Origin: Pseudomonadota bacterium
Lineage (GTDB): Bacteria; Myxococcota_A; UBA796; SXON01
NCBI GenBank assembly: GCA_030685065.1
Contig: JAUXQH010000070.1
Span: 32,257-96,256 of the forward strand
Reading direction: 5' to 3'
DNA length: 64,000 nucleotides
Below are positions 35,632 through 44,189 of this stretch, piece after piece (position 1 is the first letter of the stretch; each line of letters starts with the position of its first letter). The notes beneath the pieces are model-generated. The model worked only from the letters and a program-made list of their open reading frames with translations. It was not told where the DNA came from and made no database searches. Both the position numbers and the translations under genes were made by a program.

Positions 35632-36842
35632 AAGGAGAGGTGGTGGTCGGCGAAGCCCGGCTGACCACACGCTTTGCCGTGCCGTCCGGGCCGGTCGACC
35701 GCGTGCTCGAGGCGCTCGACGAGACCGGCCTCGGGCTGGCGCGAGCGCGGATCGCCGCGCGCCTGGGCGACCCCGACCCGTTCCACGTCCGCGCCGCGCT
35801 GGCGGCCGCGGGTGCCACGGTGGCCGGCACCACCGGGCTGGCCCTCACGTCCGACGCGGCCGACGCCGCGCTCCTGGCCGCCGACGTCGCGCGCGGCGGG
35901 CCCCCCGATCCCGCGCTCGCCGGCCTCTTCGCGGGCCGCCCACCCGGTCCGTGCGCCCGCGCGGTCCCGGTCGACGATCCGCGGCTCTCCTGGCTGCGGT
36001 GGCAGTTCCGGCCCACACGCCCGGCCCGCGTCGGGGCCGTGTCCTCGTGGAGCGCCGCCGAGATCGGCGACACCGACGTCGCCACCGTGCGGTGCGTGCT
36101 CGCGCTCCCCGGCGGCGGGGTCGCGCTCGGGTCCGACTACGGCCTCACGCTCTGGAAGAACGGCGCCTTCACCCCGTTTCCTTGGCCGCTCGGCTCGCGC
36201 CGCGAGGCCCGCCGCGTCGAGTCGATGGCGGTGAACCGCGGCCACCTGTACGTCGCGACCAGCCAGGCGCTCTACGTCTGGGACTTCGCCGCCAAGGTCA
36301 CCTCTCGGCGGCATGGCGCGGACGAGGAGGACGGTTTTGACGATCTGAACGTGCTCCTCTCCACGGGGGAGCGCCTGTATCTCGGCTACCGCACCCGCTT
36401 CGAGGGCGGCGTCGGCCCGCCCGACACCCTCGCGATGGCGGCCGATCCCGCCGGCGTCGTGTACGCAGGCACTCGCGACGGCGAGCTCCACGTGATCAGC
36501 GACGCGCCGGATGGTGGCGGCCCGATCCGGAGCTTCGCGGACCACAAGCCCCGTCCCGTCCGCCATCTCGCCTGGGCCGAAGGGTCCCTCTGGGTCGCGG
36601 CGCTCGGCACCCTCCACCGCTTCGACGGCGCCTCCTGGTCGGCTGCGGGCCCCGAGCCGACCGCGCTCGCCGTCGACTCCGAAGGCCGCCTCTGGGCCCT
36701 CGCCGAGGGCCGTCTCCACGTCCTCACCCACGGCACCCTCGTCCCGGTGACCGTCCCCCTCGAACGCCCCTGGAGCCTCACCGCCGTCCCCGGCGCGCTC
36801 TGGATCGGCGGGCGCGAGCGGGTGTGGCGGGTGGAGATCTAG
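35628..36842 (+). CDS. Beta-propeller-like protein of unknown function
   Basis: A 404-residue protein without a signal peptide. The C-terminal 250 residues contain repeated short strands with Gly/Trp/Leu, such as GGVALGSDYGLTLWKNGAF, GHLYVATSQALYVW, AGVVYAGTRDGELHVI and GSLWVAALGTLHRF, a pattern typical of two-component-regulator-type propellers. The N-terminal 120 residues are Ala/Arg/Asp-rich and unassigned. GTG start overlaps the upstream lipoprotein gene, so the two proteins may cooperate. Confidence 0.6.
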   Translation: MKGEVVVGEARLTTRFAVPSGPVDRVLEALDETGLGLARARIAARLGDPDPFHVRAALAAAGATVAGTTGLALTSDAADAALLAADVARGGPPDPALAGLFAGRPPGPCARAVPVDDPRLSWLRWQFRPTRPARVGAVSSWSAAEIGDTDVATVRCVLALPGGGVALGSDYGLTLWKNGAFTPFPWPLGSRREARRVESMAVNRGHLYVATSQALYVWDFAAKVTSRRHGADEEDGFDDLNVLLSTGERLYLGYRTRFEGGVGPPDTLAMAADPAGVVYAGTRDGELHVISDAPDGGGPIRSFADHKPRPVRHLAWAEGSLWVAALGTLHRFDGASWSAAGPEPTALAVDSEGRLWALAEGRLHVLTHGTLVPVTVPLERPWSLTAVPGALWIGGRERVWRVEI

Positions 36843-37333
36843 CTCCGGGGTTCCCTCACCCGCCCTGCGGGCACCCCCCTCCCTCTCCCCGCCTTCAACC
36901 ATGGAGGAGAGGTTGGCCGGGGTGATTGGGCCCGGCCATCGGCCGTGTCGCTCGAGTGCGACCGGGATGGAGGAGACCTCCAGGTCTGATCCGACTTCGG
37001 TCGCGGAAAGGCGCTCGAATGCGACCGGAGTCGAGGGAGACCGCGACCTCTCAGTAGACTCCGGTCGCGGAAAGGCGCTCAATTGCGACCGAAGTCGAGG
37101 GAGACCTCGACATCCAGGCGAGTGCAGTCGCCCAAAAGCGCGGAAACACGACCGGAGTCGAGGGAGACATCCCACGGGATGCGGATCCAGGTTCTGGGCA
37201 TCGGCCCCCACTGCGTGCCGGCCCACGAAAAGCTGGCCGTTTTGGACCCCGCTCTGCTCGCGGCGCCACGGCCACGCCCTGCGGTTCTCACCGCGGACCT
37301 TCCGCCCCCCTCGATGGGGTCGCGATCAGGGTT
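36843..37333. other. Gene-free stretch with palindromic repeats
   Basis: About 490 bp between the propeller-like gene and the aminotransferase. It holds the 63-bp palindromic array at 36951-37180; upstream of that there are pyrimidine-rich tracts, and downstream a 150-bp leader to the aminotransferase with no gene that I can support. Confidence 0.65.
36951..37180. repeat. Tandem array of about 3.6 degenerate 63-bp palindromic units
   Basis: Units begin near 36951, 37014, 37078 and 37141. In the second unit the arms gcgaccggagtc (37021-37032) and gactccggtcgc (37057-37068) match perfectly over 12 bp, with a smaller gagg/cctc pair inside. The first and third units have weaker arms, and the fourth is cut short. 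The right arm of unit 1 (gacttcggtcgc) pairs exactly with the left arm of unit 3 (gcgaccgaagtc), so inter-unit pairing is possible. The design parallels the 51-bp array 6 kb away without sharing its sequence. Confidence 0.8.
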
Positions 37334-38635
37334 ATGCGGCGCCGCATGATCAACCTGAGCCAGCACCTCTCCTCCGACGCTGCAGCCTTCGGCGCGACCA
37401 GCCTCACGAAGATCGCCCGCGAGATGCAGGGATCGCTCATCCTCGGCATCGGCGCGGAGGTGCGCGCGCTCGCCGCGTCGGGTGTGCCGGTGTGCAACCT
37501 CACCGTCGGCGACTTCGACCCCAAGCAGTTCCCGATCCCGCAGGAGCTGCGCGACGCGACCGTCGCCGCCATGGATGGCTTCCAGACGAACTATCCGCCG
37601 TCGGAGGGGATCCTCGAGCTGCGCAAGGCCGTGTGCGCCTGGTACGAGCGCGAGCTCGGGCTCACGTTTTCCCCTGACTGGGTGGTCGTCGCGAGCGGCG
37701 CGCGCCCCGTGATGTACGCGACCTACCGCCTCTTCCTCGAGCCGGGAGACACCCTCCTGTTCGCGGTTCCGAGCTGGAACAACGGGTACTACGGGCAGCT
37801 CACCGACGCGAACGCCATCGCGTTGGTCACGCGGGCGGAGGACGACTTCTTCCCCACCGTCGAGCTGCTCGCGCCGCACATCCGCACCGCGCGGCTGTTC
37901 ACGCTCAACTCGCCGCTCAACCCCACCGGCACGGTCATCCCGCCCGAGCGGCTCGCCGCGCTCGCCCGCGCCATCGTCGCGGAGAACGCCCGCCGCGCCC
38001 CCCTCGGCGAAAAGCCGCTGCTGTGGATGTGGGACCAGGTGTACTGGCGCCTCACCTTCGGGGCCGCCAGCCACGCGCACCCCGCCGCGCTCGTGCCCGA
38101 GGTGACGCCCTACGTCATCACGATCGACGCCATCTCCAAGGCCTTCGCCGCCACCGGCTTGCGCGTGGGCTGGGCCGTGCTCCCGCCGATCCTCGCGGAG
38201 CGGATGAAGGCGTTCATCGGCCACGTCGGTGCCTGGGCCCCGAAGCCCGAGCAGGTAGGCACCGCCGCGCTCCTCGACAACGACGCCGCGATGGCGCGCT
38301 TCGGGGAGAGCTTCCGGGCCGCGCTGGCCGAGCGCCTGGGCATCCTCGACGCGGGGCTGACGCGCCTCGGCGTGCAGCACCTCGTCCCGCAGGGCGCGAT
38401 CTACCTCTCCGTGTGCTTCGACGCGCTGCTCGGCCGCCCCGGGCTCGACGGCGTCCCGATGACGACCAACGAGGACATCCGGCGCTTCCTGCTCCATCGG
38501 GCCGGCGTCGCCGTGGTGCCCTTCCAGGCGTTCGACCTTGCTGGCGAGAGCGGCTGGTTCCGGATGAGCGTCGGCGCGGTGTCGCCCGCACAGCTGCACG
38601 CCGCGCTGGATCGCCTCGCTACCGCGCTGGGCTGA
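37334..38635 (+). CDS. PLP-dependent aminotransferase, class I/II
   Basis: The 433-residue enzyme has fold-type I aminotransferase motifs: VCNLTVGDFDPKQFP near the N-terminus, SPLNPTGTVI for phosphate/ring binding, the WDQVYWRL region, and DAISKAFAATGLRVGW with PLP lysine Lys269. It is likely an aspartate/aromatic-type transaminase of the AspC family; the exact amino acid cannot be told. The start is either this ATG or one 12 bp later (MINLSQHL). It stands alone, following the palindromic array. Confidence 0.85.
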   Translation: MRRRMINLSQHLSSDAAAFGATSLTKIAREMQGSLILGIGAEVRALAASGVPVCNLTVGDFDPKQFPIPQELRDATVAAMDGFQTNYPPSEGILELRKAVCAWYERELGLTFSPDWVVVASGARPVMYATYRLFLEPGDTLLFAVPSWNNGYYGQLTDANAIALVTRAEDDFFPTVELLAPHIRTARLFTLNSPLNPTGTVIPPERLAALARAIVAENARRAPLGEKPLLWMWDQVYWRLTFGAASHAHPAALVPEVTPYVITIDAISKAFAATGLRVGWAVLPPILAERMKAFIGHVGAWAPKPEQVGTAALLDNDAAMARFGESFRAALAERLGILDAGLTRLGVQHLVPQGAIYLSVCFDALLGRPGLDGVPMTTNEDIRRFLLHRAGVAVVPFQAFDLAGESGWFRMSVGAVSPAQLHAALDRLATALG

Positions 38636-38668
38636 GACCGTGCGGGCCCCGGCGGACCTGGGCCGGCG

Positions 38669-39928
38669 CTACGGACACGGGTTGTCGAGCGGGTAGCGCA
38701 CGACGACCTGCGAGCCGAGCGGCGGCGCGGTGTCGAAGACGACGGCGTTCAGGCCCGGATCGTAGCTCCACCCCGCGGCGAGGGCGCCGTCCAGCCACAC
38801 CTTGAGCAGGGACGGCTCGCCCGGAGTCTGCGTGAGCCCGAACGACCGGAGGTAGAAGGTGCTCTCGAACCCGATGCGCTCCATCGCCGGCGCGAGGTCG
38901 CAGGTGCAGATGCTCTCCTCGAAGCCCTCGAAGGCCTCCGCAAGGTCGAGATAGCGATCGCCGGGGTCCGCGCTCGCTTCTTCCGCGCCGCAGCTGTTCG
39001 AGCAGCCGTCCAGCCGGTCCCCGACGATCGCGGCCACGAAGATGGCTTCCCGGTCCTCCTTCAGGCCCTCCAGGAAGGCGTCGTACCCGGGGACCTCGAG
39101 CGGCGAGTAGTCGGGCTCGTCCGAGAGGAAGATCACCGCCAGCCGGGCCTCGTCCCGATAGAAGCCGGCGTTGTGGGCCGAGAGCAGGGGCTCCGTCAAG
39201 GCCAGGCGCATCGCTTCGAGGCCGGATTCGTCCCCCATCTCCAGGTGCCCCACGTCGATGTTCCGCGCGAGGGCGGCCTGCGGTTCGGGGGTGGCGCGGG
39301 TGACGTAGGTGGGGCTGCCGACCAGGTTTCCGGAGTACGCCGGGTTGAGGATGTCCGTCGTGATGACGCCCATGTGGTAGTCGAGGTCGAGGTCGAGGAA
39401 CCACTGGAAGAAGATCTCGATCTCCTCCATCACGCGGTCGCGCTCCTGGTACATCGAGCCCGAGTTGTCGATCACCCACAGGACGTCGATGCTATCGGGC
39501 GCTTGCGCGAACACGTCGAGCGTCCAGGTGGCGTCGAAGCTGGCGCCCTCGATCGGGAGCACGAGGCGCGGCTCGTCGGGGTCATCCGAGTCGACGATCA
39601 GCTCCGCTACGGCGCCCCCCAAGAGAGACGGCTCGAACTGCAGCTGAACGGTCTCGCTGTCTCCCGGCCGCAGCGTACCGCTGAGGAACTCTACCGTGTA
39701 GTCGTTGGGGCCCTCGTCGCTGCCCTGCACCGATGTGCCCTCGACGTCGAGCGGGCCTGCGCCGACGTTGGTGATGGTGACCGGGGTCCGGTCGGAGCAG
39801 CCCAGCGCCAGCGGATCGAACAGCACGGCCCCGGGGCTCACCTGGATGTCGGGCTCCGAGGCGAGCGGATCGGGCAGGCGGAGTGTGAAGCCCTGATCGG
39901 TGCACCCGAGCAGCCAGAAAACGAGCAT
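38669..39928 (-). CDS. vWA-domain lipoprotein (paralogue 1)
   Basis: The 419-residue lipoprotein (MLVFWLLGC, lipobox LLGC) has an N-terminal HYDIN-like Ig domain (VTITNVGAGPLDVEGTSV, then DSDDPDEPRLVLPI). A von Willebrand A domain follows, with the metal site VLWVIDNSGSM and IFLSDEPDYS. A C-terminal segment contains CDLAPAMERIGFESTFYLRS and ends in QVVVRYPLDNPCP. Cysteines in CSNSC and CTC probably form disulfides. About half of the residues correspond to the gene at 40041, so they arose by duplication. A surface metal-dependent adhesion or scaffold role is inferred. Confidence 0.85.
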   Translation of the reverse strand: MLVFWLLGCTDQGFTLRLPDPLASEPDIQVSPGAVLFDPLALGCSDRTPVTITNVGAGPLDVEGTSVQGSDEGPNDYTVEFLSGTLRPGDSETVQLQFEPSLLGGAVAELIVDSDDPDEPRLVLPIEGASFDATWTLDVFAQAPDSIDVLWVIDNSGSMYQERDRVMEEIEIFFQWFLDLDLDYHMGVITTDILNPAYSGNLVGSPTYVTRATPEPQAALARNIDVGHLEMGDESGLEAMRLALTEPLLSAHNAGFYRDEARLAVIFLSDEPDYSPLEVPGYDAFLEGLKEDREAIFVAAIVGDRLDGCSNSCGAEEASADPGDRYLDLAEAFEGFEESICTCDLAPAMERIGFESTFYLRSFGLTQTPGEPSLLKVWLDGALAAGWSYDPGLNAVVFDTAPPLGSQVVVRYPLDNPCP

Positions 39929-40040
39929 GACGTGGTCCCCCGTTGAACCGCCCCCTGCGTAGGAGCGATCGTCTTGGTCGCCACTGAGATAAGCACCCCG
40001 GAGCTCGCCTGATTCCGGTACGATCCCGCTTCGATCGGCC

Positions 40041-41288
40041 CTACTCGCACACCAACGCGGTCGGATAGCGGACGATTACCTCGCTCCCGTTGATCGGCGG
40101 GGTGGTGAACACGATCTCGTTGGTCGGGGAGACCCAGATCCACTCCGTCGTGGCCTCTCCGTTGACGTACACCGCGATCTCCGCGGGGTCCGTGGGCACG
40201 TCCGACAGCTGGAAGCTGCGGATGTAGCGGGTGGTCTCCATGCCGATCTGGTCGAGCGTCGGCGCGAGATCGCAGGTGCAGATGCTCCCGAACACGCCCG
40301 AGAAGGCGCTGACCACTTCGAGGTACTTGTCGCCCGGCTGGGCGTCCTGGGGCCCCTCGTCGCACACGTTGCTGCAGCCCGTGGTCAGGTCCCCCACGAT
40401 GGCGGAGACGAGGATGTCGGTGGGGTCCGCCTTGAGCGTCTGGAGGAAGGAGATGTAGTGCGCGGAGTCCGCGGCCGAGAACTCGGGCTCGTCGGAGAGG
40501 AAGATGACGGCGAGGTGGGCGCCCGGGCGCAGGAACCCGGCGTTCTCGACGGACATCACCGGCTCGGACAACGCGAGCTCGACAGCGGCGAGGCCCGACT
40601 CGTCCCCCATGTCCTCGGTGCCGACGGCGATCGCCTCGGCCAGCTCGAGCTCGGCGTTCGCCGTGCCGCCGTCGATGTAGGCGGGCGTCCCGACGAGCCG
40701 GCCGGAGTAGATCGGGTTCACCACGTCGGTGGTGATGACGCCCATGTGATAGTCGAGGTTCAAGGTTGTGAACCACGTGAAGAACGAGGCGATCGCGTTC
40801 GCCACGCGCGTCTGCTCCTGGGCCATGGACCCCGAGTTGTCGATGACCCACAGCACGTCGACCGGGGCCGCCTCCTGGATGAAGCGATCCGAGGTGAGCC
40901 CCTCAAGGGCGGCGTGGCCGACCGCCGACACGACGACTTCGGGCGTGTGCGGGTCGTCCGAATGGACGAGCACGTCGCCTAGGATCTCGCCGGCGGTCAG
41001 CGGGGAGAAGCGGACGGAGAAGGTGATGCTCTCGTCAGGCTGGAGCGTGTCGGTGCGCATCTCGGCGGACCAGGCGGCGTCCCCCTCGGCGTAGGTGCCC
41101 GCCAGCGTGAGCGGCCCGCTCCCCACGTTCGTCACCGTGACGAGCTGGTCCTCCGCGCAGTTGACGCCGAGCGTCTCCCATTCGAGCGAGGACGGCTCGA
41201 CCAGGATCTCCGGGATCGGGGTGCGTGGCTCGGTCTCCTGCTTCTCGAGCTCGTATTCCGAACACGCGATGAGCCACGTGAGCCACAT
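40041..41288 (-). CDS. vWA-domain lipoprotein (paralogue 2)
   Basis: The 415-residue lipoprotein (MWLTWLIAC, lipobox LIAC) has the same order as the gene at 38669: Ig-like domain (VTVTNVGSGPLTLAGTYAEG, VHSDDPHTPEVVVS), vWA domain with VLWVIDNSGSMAQEQTRV and VIFLSDEPEFS, and a tail with CTCDLAPTLDQIGMETTRYI, ending in VIVRYPTALVCE. The MIDAS motif DxSxS-like DNSGS is present. It lies 112 bp upstream of its paralogue and 172 bp downstream of the ExbD gene on the same strand, so a functional link with the ExbB/ExbD cluster is possible. Confidence 0.85.
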   Translation of the reverse strand: MWLTWLIACSEYELEKQETEPRTPIPEILVEPSSLEWETLGVNCAEDQLVTVTNVGSGPLTLAGTYAEGDAAWSAEMRTDTLQPDESITFSVRFSPLTAGEILGDVLVHSDDPHTPEVVVSAVGHAALEGLTSDRFIQEAAPVDVLWVIDNSGSMAQEQTRVANAIASFFTWFTTLNLDYHMGVITTDVVNPIYSGRLVGTPAYIDGGTANAELELAEAIAVGTEDMGDESGLAAVELALSEPVMSVENAGFLRPGAHLAVIFLSDEPEFSAADSAHYISFLQTLKADPTDILVSAIVGDLTTGCSNVCDEGPQDAQPGDKYLEVVSAFSGVFGSICTCDLAPTLDQIGMETTRYIRSFQLSDVPTDPAEIAVYVNGEATTEWIWVSPTNEIVFTTPPINGSEVIVRYPTALVCE

Positions 41289-41460
41289 GGGGAGGCCTCC
41301 AACTGCGAGGATAGCAAGCTTCGTGCCGCGTGACGCACGGATGACGTTCGGGTGACGTTCGGCGGGGCACCTCGGTGTCGGGCCGAGCCCCCCGGATCCC
41401 GCGCGGAAGCTGGGACTCGGGCGCCCCAGGGGGGTGCGGCAGGATCAGCCCAGACGGCGG

Positions 41461-41916
41461 CTACAAGCTCGAGGTGTTGGCCGCCACCAGCGAGAGCTCC
41501 TCGAACCCGGCGGTGCGCGCGGTGTGGAGCACCCGCTTGAGCACGCCCCAGGGGATCGTGCGATCCGCGTGGACCTCGATGCGCTTCTTCCCCCGCATGA
41601 GCAGCAGGGGGTCGTAGATCTCGCGGACCAGGAGCTCGGGGGGCAGGTAGCCCACCGCGATCACCCGGCGACCGTCGATGTAGACCGCCTCCTGCGAAAC
41701 CAGGACGATCACGGAGCCGCTCTCGCGCGCGGCCTCCGACACGGTGCCCGCGAGCTCGAAGCGGCCCTCCGGCGGCATGGGAGCGGACTCGGTCGAGTAG
41801 GAGCGCAGGAGGAACACGAGCAACAACGTCATCATGTCGACGAGGGGCGCGAGCGCGCCCACATCCAGGCCGTCCGCCAGGTGTGTCGTGCGCGGCTTGA
41901 AGAGGCGGCGCCTCAT
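41461..41916 (-). CDS. ExbD/TolR family protein (proton-site Asp present)
   Basis: The 151-residue protein has one membrane span preceded by a basic N-terminus (MRRRLFKPR). In ALAPLVDMMTLLLVFLLRSY the conserved proton-carrying Asp of ExbD/TolR (Asp27) is in place, followed by a periplasmic domain with the family fold (AVYIDGRRV, KRIEVHADRTIPWGVLKRVL). With the TolQ-like protein (42454) it should form an ion-driven motor. Its start overlaps the stop of the second ExbD gene by 4 bp (ATGA). Confidence 0.88.
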   Translation of the reverse strand: MRRRLFKPRTTHLADGLDVGALAPLVDMMTLLLVFLLRSYSTESAPMPPEGRFELAGTVSEAARESGSVIVLVSQEAVYIDGRRVIAVGYLPPELLVREIYDPLLLMRGKKRIEVHADRTIPWGVLKRVLHTARTAGFEELSLVAANTSSL

Positions 41917-42443
41917 CCGGTGGAGCCCGAGAGCGCGATCTTGGGGAACAACGGGGCGTCGATCGGGCCGTGGATCACGTCCATGACGGCGATGACGGTC
42001 TCGGCGGTGGCGACGTCGTCCGGCTCGAACCGGGCGCGCTCCTGCGAGGGATCGATCGCATGCACCTCCGAGAGCGCCGCGAGGAGCCCCGCGAAGTCGG
42101 GGCGTTCGCCCTGGATCGACTCGCTCTGCGCCGGCAACGACCTCGTCCGCTGCTCGACCGAGGTGGACGAGGTGGAGATGTCGGTGGACTGCACGGTGTA
42201 GACGAGGGTGAGGTCGTGGTCGCGGAGGGTGACCAGCACGTCCTTCACGAGGCCCGCGTGCGGGAGCGGCGCGAGGTCGGACGGGGAGCCCAGGCGCAGG
42301 TCGAGCACGCCGAGGCGCTGCCCCGACGAGGTCGTGAGCAGGAAGAACAGGAGCAGGAACATCAGCGTCACCACCCCGAGGAGGGTGGGACGGACGTCGG
42401 CCTCCAGCTCGGGGCCTCGGGTGAAGAGCCCGCGCCTTCTCAT
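41913..42443 (-). CDS. ExbD/TolR-like protein lacking the proton-site Asp
   Basis: The 176-residue protein (ATG at 42443, preceded by GAGGTG 7 bases upstream; an in-frame GTG at 42452 is the alternative) has the same layout: MRRRGLFTRGPELEADVRPT, one span (LLGVVTLMFLLLFFLLTTS) and a periplasmic part. At the spot where ExbD/TolR carries Asp there is Gly23 (PTLLGVV against PLVDMM in its partner), so this subunit should not carry protons. The periplasmic part has a Ser/Thr/Gln-rich insert (STSSTSVEQRTRSLPAQSES). A mixed ExbD dimer with one active member is the simplest reading. Confidence 0.8.
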   Translation of the reverse strand: MRRRGLFTRGPELEADVRPTLLGVVTLMFLLLFFLLTTSSGQRLGVLDLRLGSPSDLAPLPHAGLVKDVLVTLRDHDLTLVYTVQSTDISTSSTSVEQRTRSLPAQSESIQGERPDFAGLLAALSEVHAIDPSQERARFEPDDVATAETVIAVMDVIHGPIDAPLFPKIALSGSTG

Positions 42444-42453
42444 CGGTAGCACC

Positions 42454-43065
42454 TCACGACTGGCGCGCCGCCTTCAAGGAGAGGATGAGGCGCGTCGCGA
42501 CGCGCTCGATGTTGCCGAGCAGCTCGCGGGCGTTCGCCTCGGCGAGCGCGTGCGCGGCGAGGGCGGGGATCGCGACGAGGAGGCCGAACGCGGTGGTGGC
42601 CATGGCGGTCGAGCTGCCCTCGGAGAGCTGGGCGGCGCGCTCCGCCGCCGCGACATCCCCGAGCGCGCCGAAGGCGAGGATGAGGCCGTAGACCGTGCCG
42701 AAGAGCCCCACCATCGTCGCGATCGAGGCCACCGTGGAGAGGTAGGCGATCCGCCGGCGCACCTTCAGCTCGGCCTCGACCGACGCGGCGGCCATGGCCT
42801 CCCAGGCCAGATCGGGGTCGTGCCAGGCCAGGCCGGCGCGCACGACCTCCTCCAGGGGGGTGGCCCCGAGGGCGAGCGAGGCGGTGGTGCCGCCCCTCAC
42901 CGCGGCGTCGACCCGCGCGATGATCGGCTCGGGATCGCAGCGGTAGCGGAGCAGCGTCACGCTGCGCTCGATCACCACCGCGATCGCGAAGGCCATCACC
43001 GCGAGCAGCGCGTACATGAAGACCGCGGCGGGCCCCGAGAAGGCGGTGAGGAGGTAGGTCAGCAT
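42454..43065 (-). CDS. MotA/TolQ/ExbB proton channel family protein
   Basis: This 203-residue membrane protein has an N-terminal span (AAVFMYALLAVMAFAIAVVI), a cytoplasmic helical part, then the family's paired spans: STVASIATMVGLFGTVYGLI and TAMATTAFGLLVAIPALAAH with the Thr residues that line the ion path. It is the stator-like pore partner of the two ExbD-type proteins that follow 11-bp downstream. The one-TolQ, two-TolR composition is the same as in the myxobacterial AglRQS gliding motor, though the sequence does not say which process it drives. Confidence 0.9.
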   Translation of the reverse strand: MLTYLLTAFSGPAAVFMYALLAVMAFAIAVVIERSVTLLRYRCDPEPIIARVDAAVRGGTTASLALGATPLEEVVRAGLAWHDPDLAWEAMAAASVEAELKVRRRIAYLSTVASIATMVGLFGTVYGLILAFGALGDVAAAERAAQLSEGSSTAMATTAFGLLVAIPALAAHALAEANARELLGNIERVATRLILSLKAARQS

Positions 43066-43069
43066 GGGG

Positions 43070-44008
43070 TCATCTCTTTAGGAACGTGAGGCAGCGGGCA
43101 CGGATGGAGGCGGTGCCGATGCTCTCGCAGAGGGCGATTCCGCGGGCGGGATCGAAGCGCTTGAGCTGGTGGGCGACCCCCTGCCGGCAGCTGTCCGCGT
43201 GGGCCGGGAGCGCCGTGCAGGCGGTGAGCGTCGCGTCGGGGTCGCGCTCGGCGGCGCCCCAGCCGACGCCGTGGAAGCAGTTGCTACGCCAGGCGTCCGT
43301 CGCGCGCCCGCACGCCGCGGCGGCTTCGGAGAAGTCTCGCCGTGCGATGTATTTCCCGATGCCGTGCCAGCAGGTCTTGCGCGTGAGGCTGTCACCCTCC
43401 TCCTTCGCGCAGAAGGTCACCGCCGGCTCGAGGCCCTCGAGCGCGACCTCCCCCACGACGTCGTGGCGGCAGAAGTCGCGGAACGCCTCCGACTTCTCGC
43501 AGCGCTCCAGCGCGTAGGCAGGATCGATCTCGGCGAGCGCGAGGCCCATCCCGAAGTAGCACTGGCCGCGCCACTTCACCGCGGGGATGGCCGCGCAGAT
43601 GCGGTCGGCGGCGTCGCGGTCGATCGGGGAGACCGCCTCGGCCACATCCGATTCACACTCGAGGCGGAGCTCGGCGTCCGCGATGCGCGCGCACACCTGG
43701 AGGGCCCCGGACGGATCGCGGGCGGCCGACTGCCGGGCGAGCGCCTGCAGGCACACGTCCCGCACGTCCTCCGCCATGGCGGAGCAGGCCTCGAGCGTGA
43801 GCAGCGCGGCGCCGGCGCCCGTGCCGTCCTCCGAAGGGGGGCGCTCCCCGCCGTCGGGCTTGGGCGGCAGGGCCATCACCGCGTCGGGCGAGGTGGTGGG
43901 AGATGCGGACGCGGCCGCGCGCCCGGCCAGCGGCTCCAAGCCGAACCGCGCCCCGAGGAGGGCGGCGAGGCACGCTACGAAGAGGAGGGTGAAGGGAAAG
44001 GAGCCCAC
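43070..44008 (-). CDS. Membrane-anchored protein with Cys-delimited helical repeats
   Basis: The 312-residue protein has one N-terminal span (MGSFPFTLLFVACLAALLGA), a Pro/Ser-rich linker, then about seven to eight repeats of roughly 25-35 residues. Each repeat follows C-(x)2-G-(x)5-8-(R/E)-(D/I)-P-(x)2-A-h-x-x-C, for example CYFGMGLALAEIDPAYALERC and CRQGVAHQLKRFDPARGIALC. Every repeat begins and ends with cysteine, suggesting a disulfide-stapled helical solenoid in the periplasm. I know no named family for it. It lies 4 bp before the TolQ-like gene, so it is probably part of that complex. Confidence 0.75.
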   Translation of the reverse strand: MGSFPFTLLFVACLAALLGARFGLEPLAGRAAASASPTTSPDAVMALPPKPDGGERPPSEDGTGAGAALLTLEACSAMAEDVRDVCLQALARQSAARDPSGALQVCARIADAELRLECESDVAEAVSPIDRDAADRICAAIPAVKWRGQCYFGMGLALAEIDPAYALERCEKSEAFRDFCRHDVVGEVALEGLEPAVTFCAKEEGDSLTRKTCWHGIGKYIARRDFSEAAAACGRATDAWRSNCFHGVGWGAAERDPDATLTACTALPAHADSCRQGVAHQLKRFDPARGIALCESIGTASIRARCLTFLKR

Positions 44009-44009
44009 G

Positions 44010-44189
44010 TCACTCGGTGTAGCCCAGATCCTGCATCCACTTCTCGTACTCGCCCCGCTCGATGTCTTCGTAGTTGTGCTCGACGGGCACGGGGGGGGGC
44101 TCCGGCGCAGGCAGGAGCCGCCAGTACGCGAAGGCGCTCGAGCCGGCTACGCCGACCAGACCGAGTCCCAGGAGCAGGGCCTTTCGCAT
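44010..44189 (-). CDS. Small membrane protein, 59 residues
   Basis: MRKALLLGLGLVGVAGSSAF forms one membrane span or uncleaved signal, followed by a Pro-rich stretch (LLPAPEPPPVPVEHN) and an acidic end (YEDIERGEYEKWMQDLGY). It is the first gene of the ExbB/ExbD operon, one base before the Cys-repeat gene. A small assembly factor or accessory subunit is plausible. The longer frame to 44270 lacks a better start. Confidence 0.65.
   Translation of the reverse strand: MRKALLLGLGLVGVAGSSAFAYWRLLPAPEPPPVPVEHNYEDIERGEYEKWMQDLGYTE

Noticed and set aside
36901..37677. Plus-strand frame through the 63-bp array into the aminotransferase
   Set aside because: Its repeat-derived start is incompatible with the aminotransferase frame, and it overlaps that gene out of frame.
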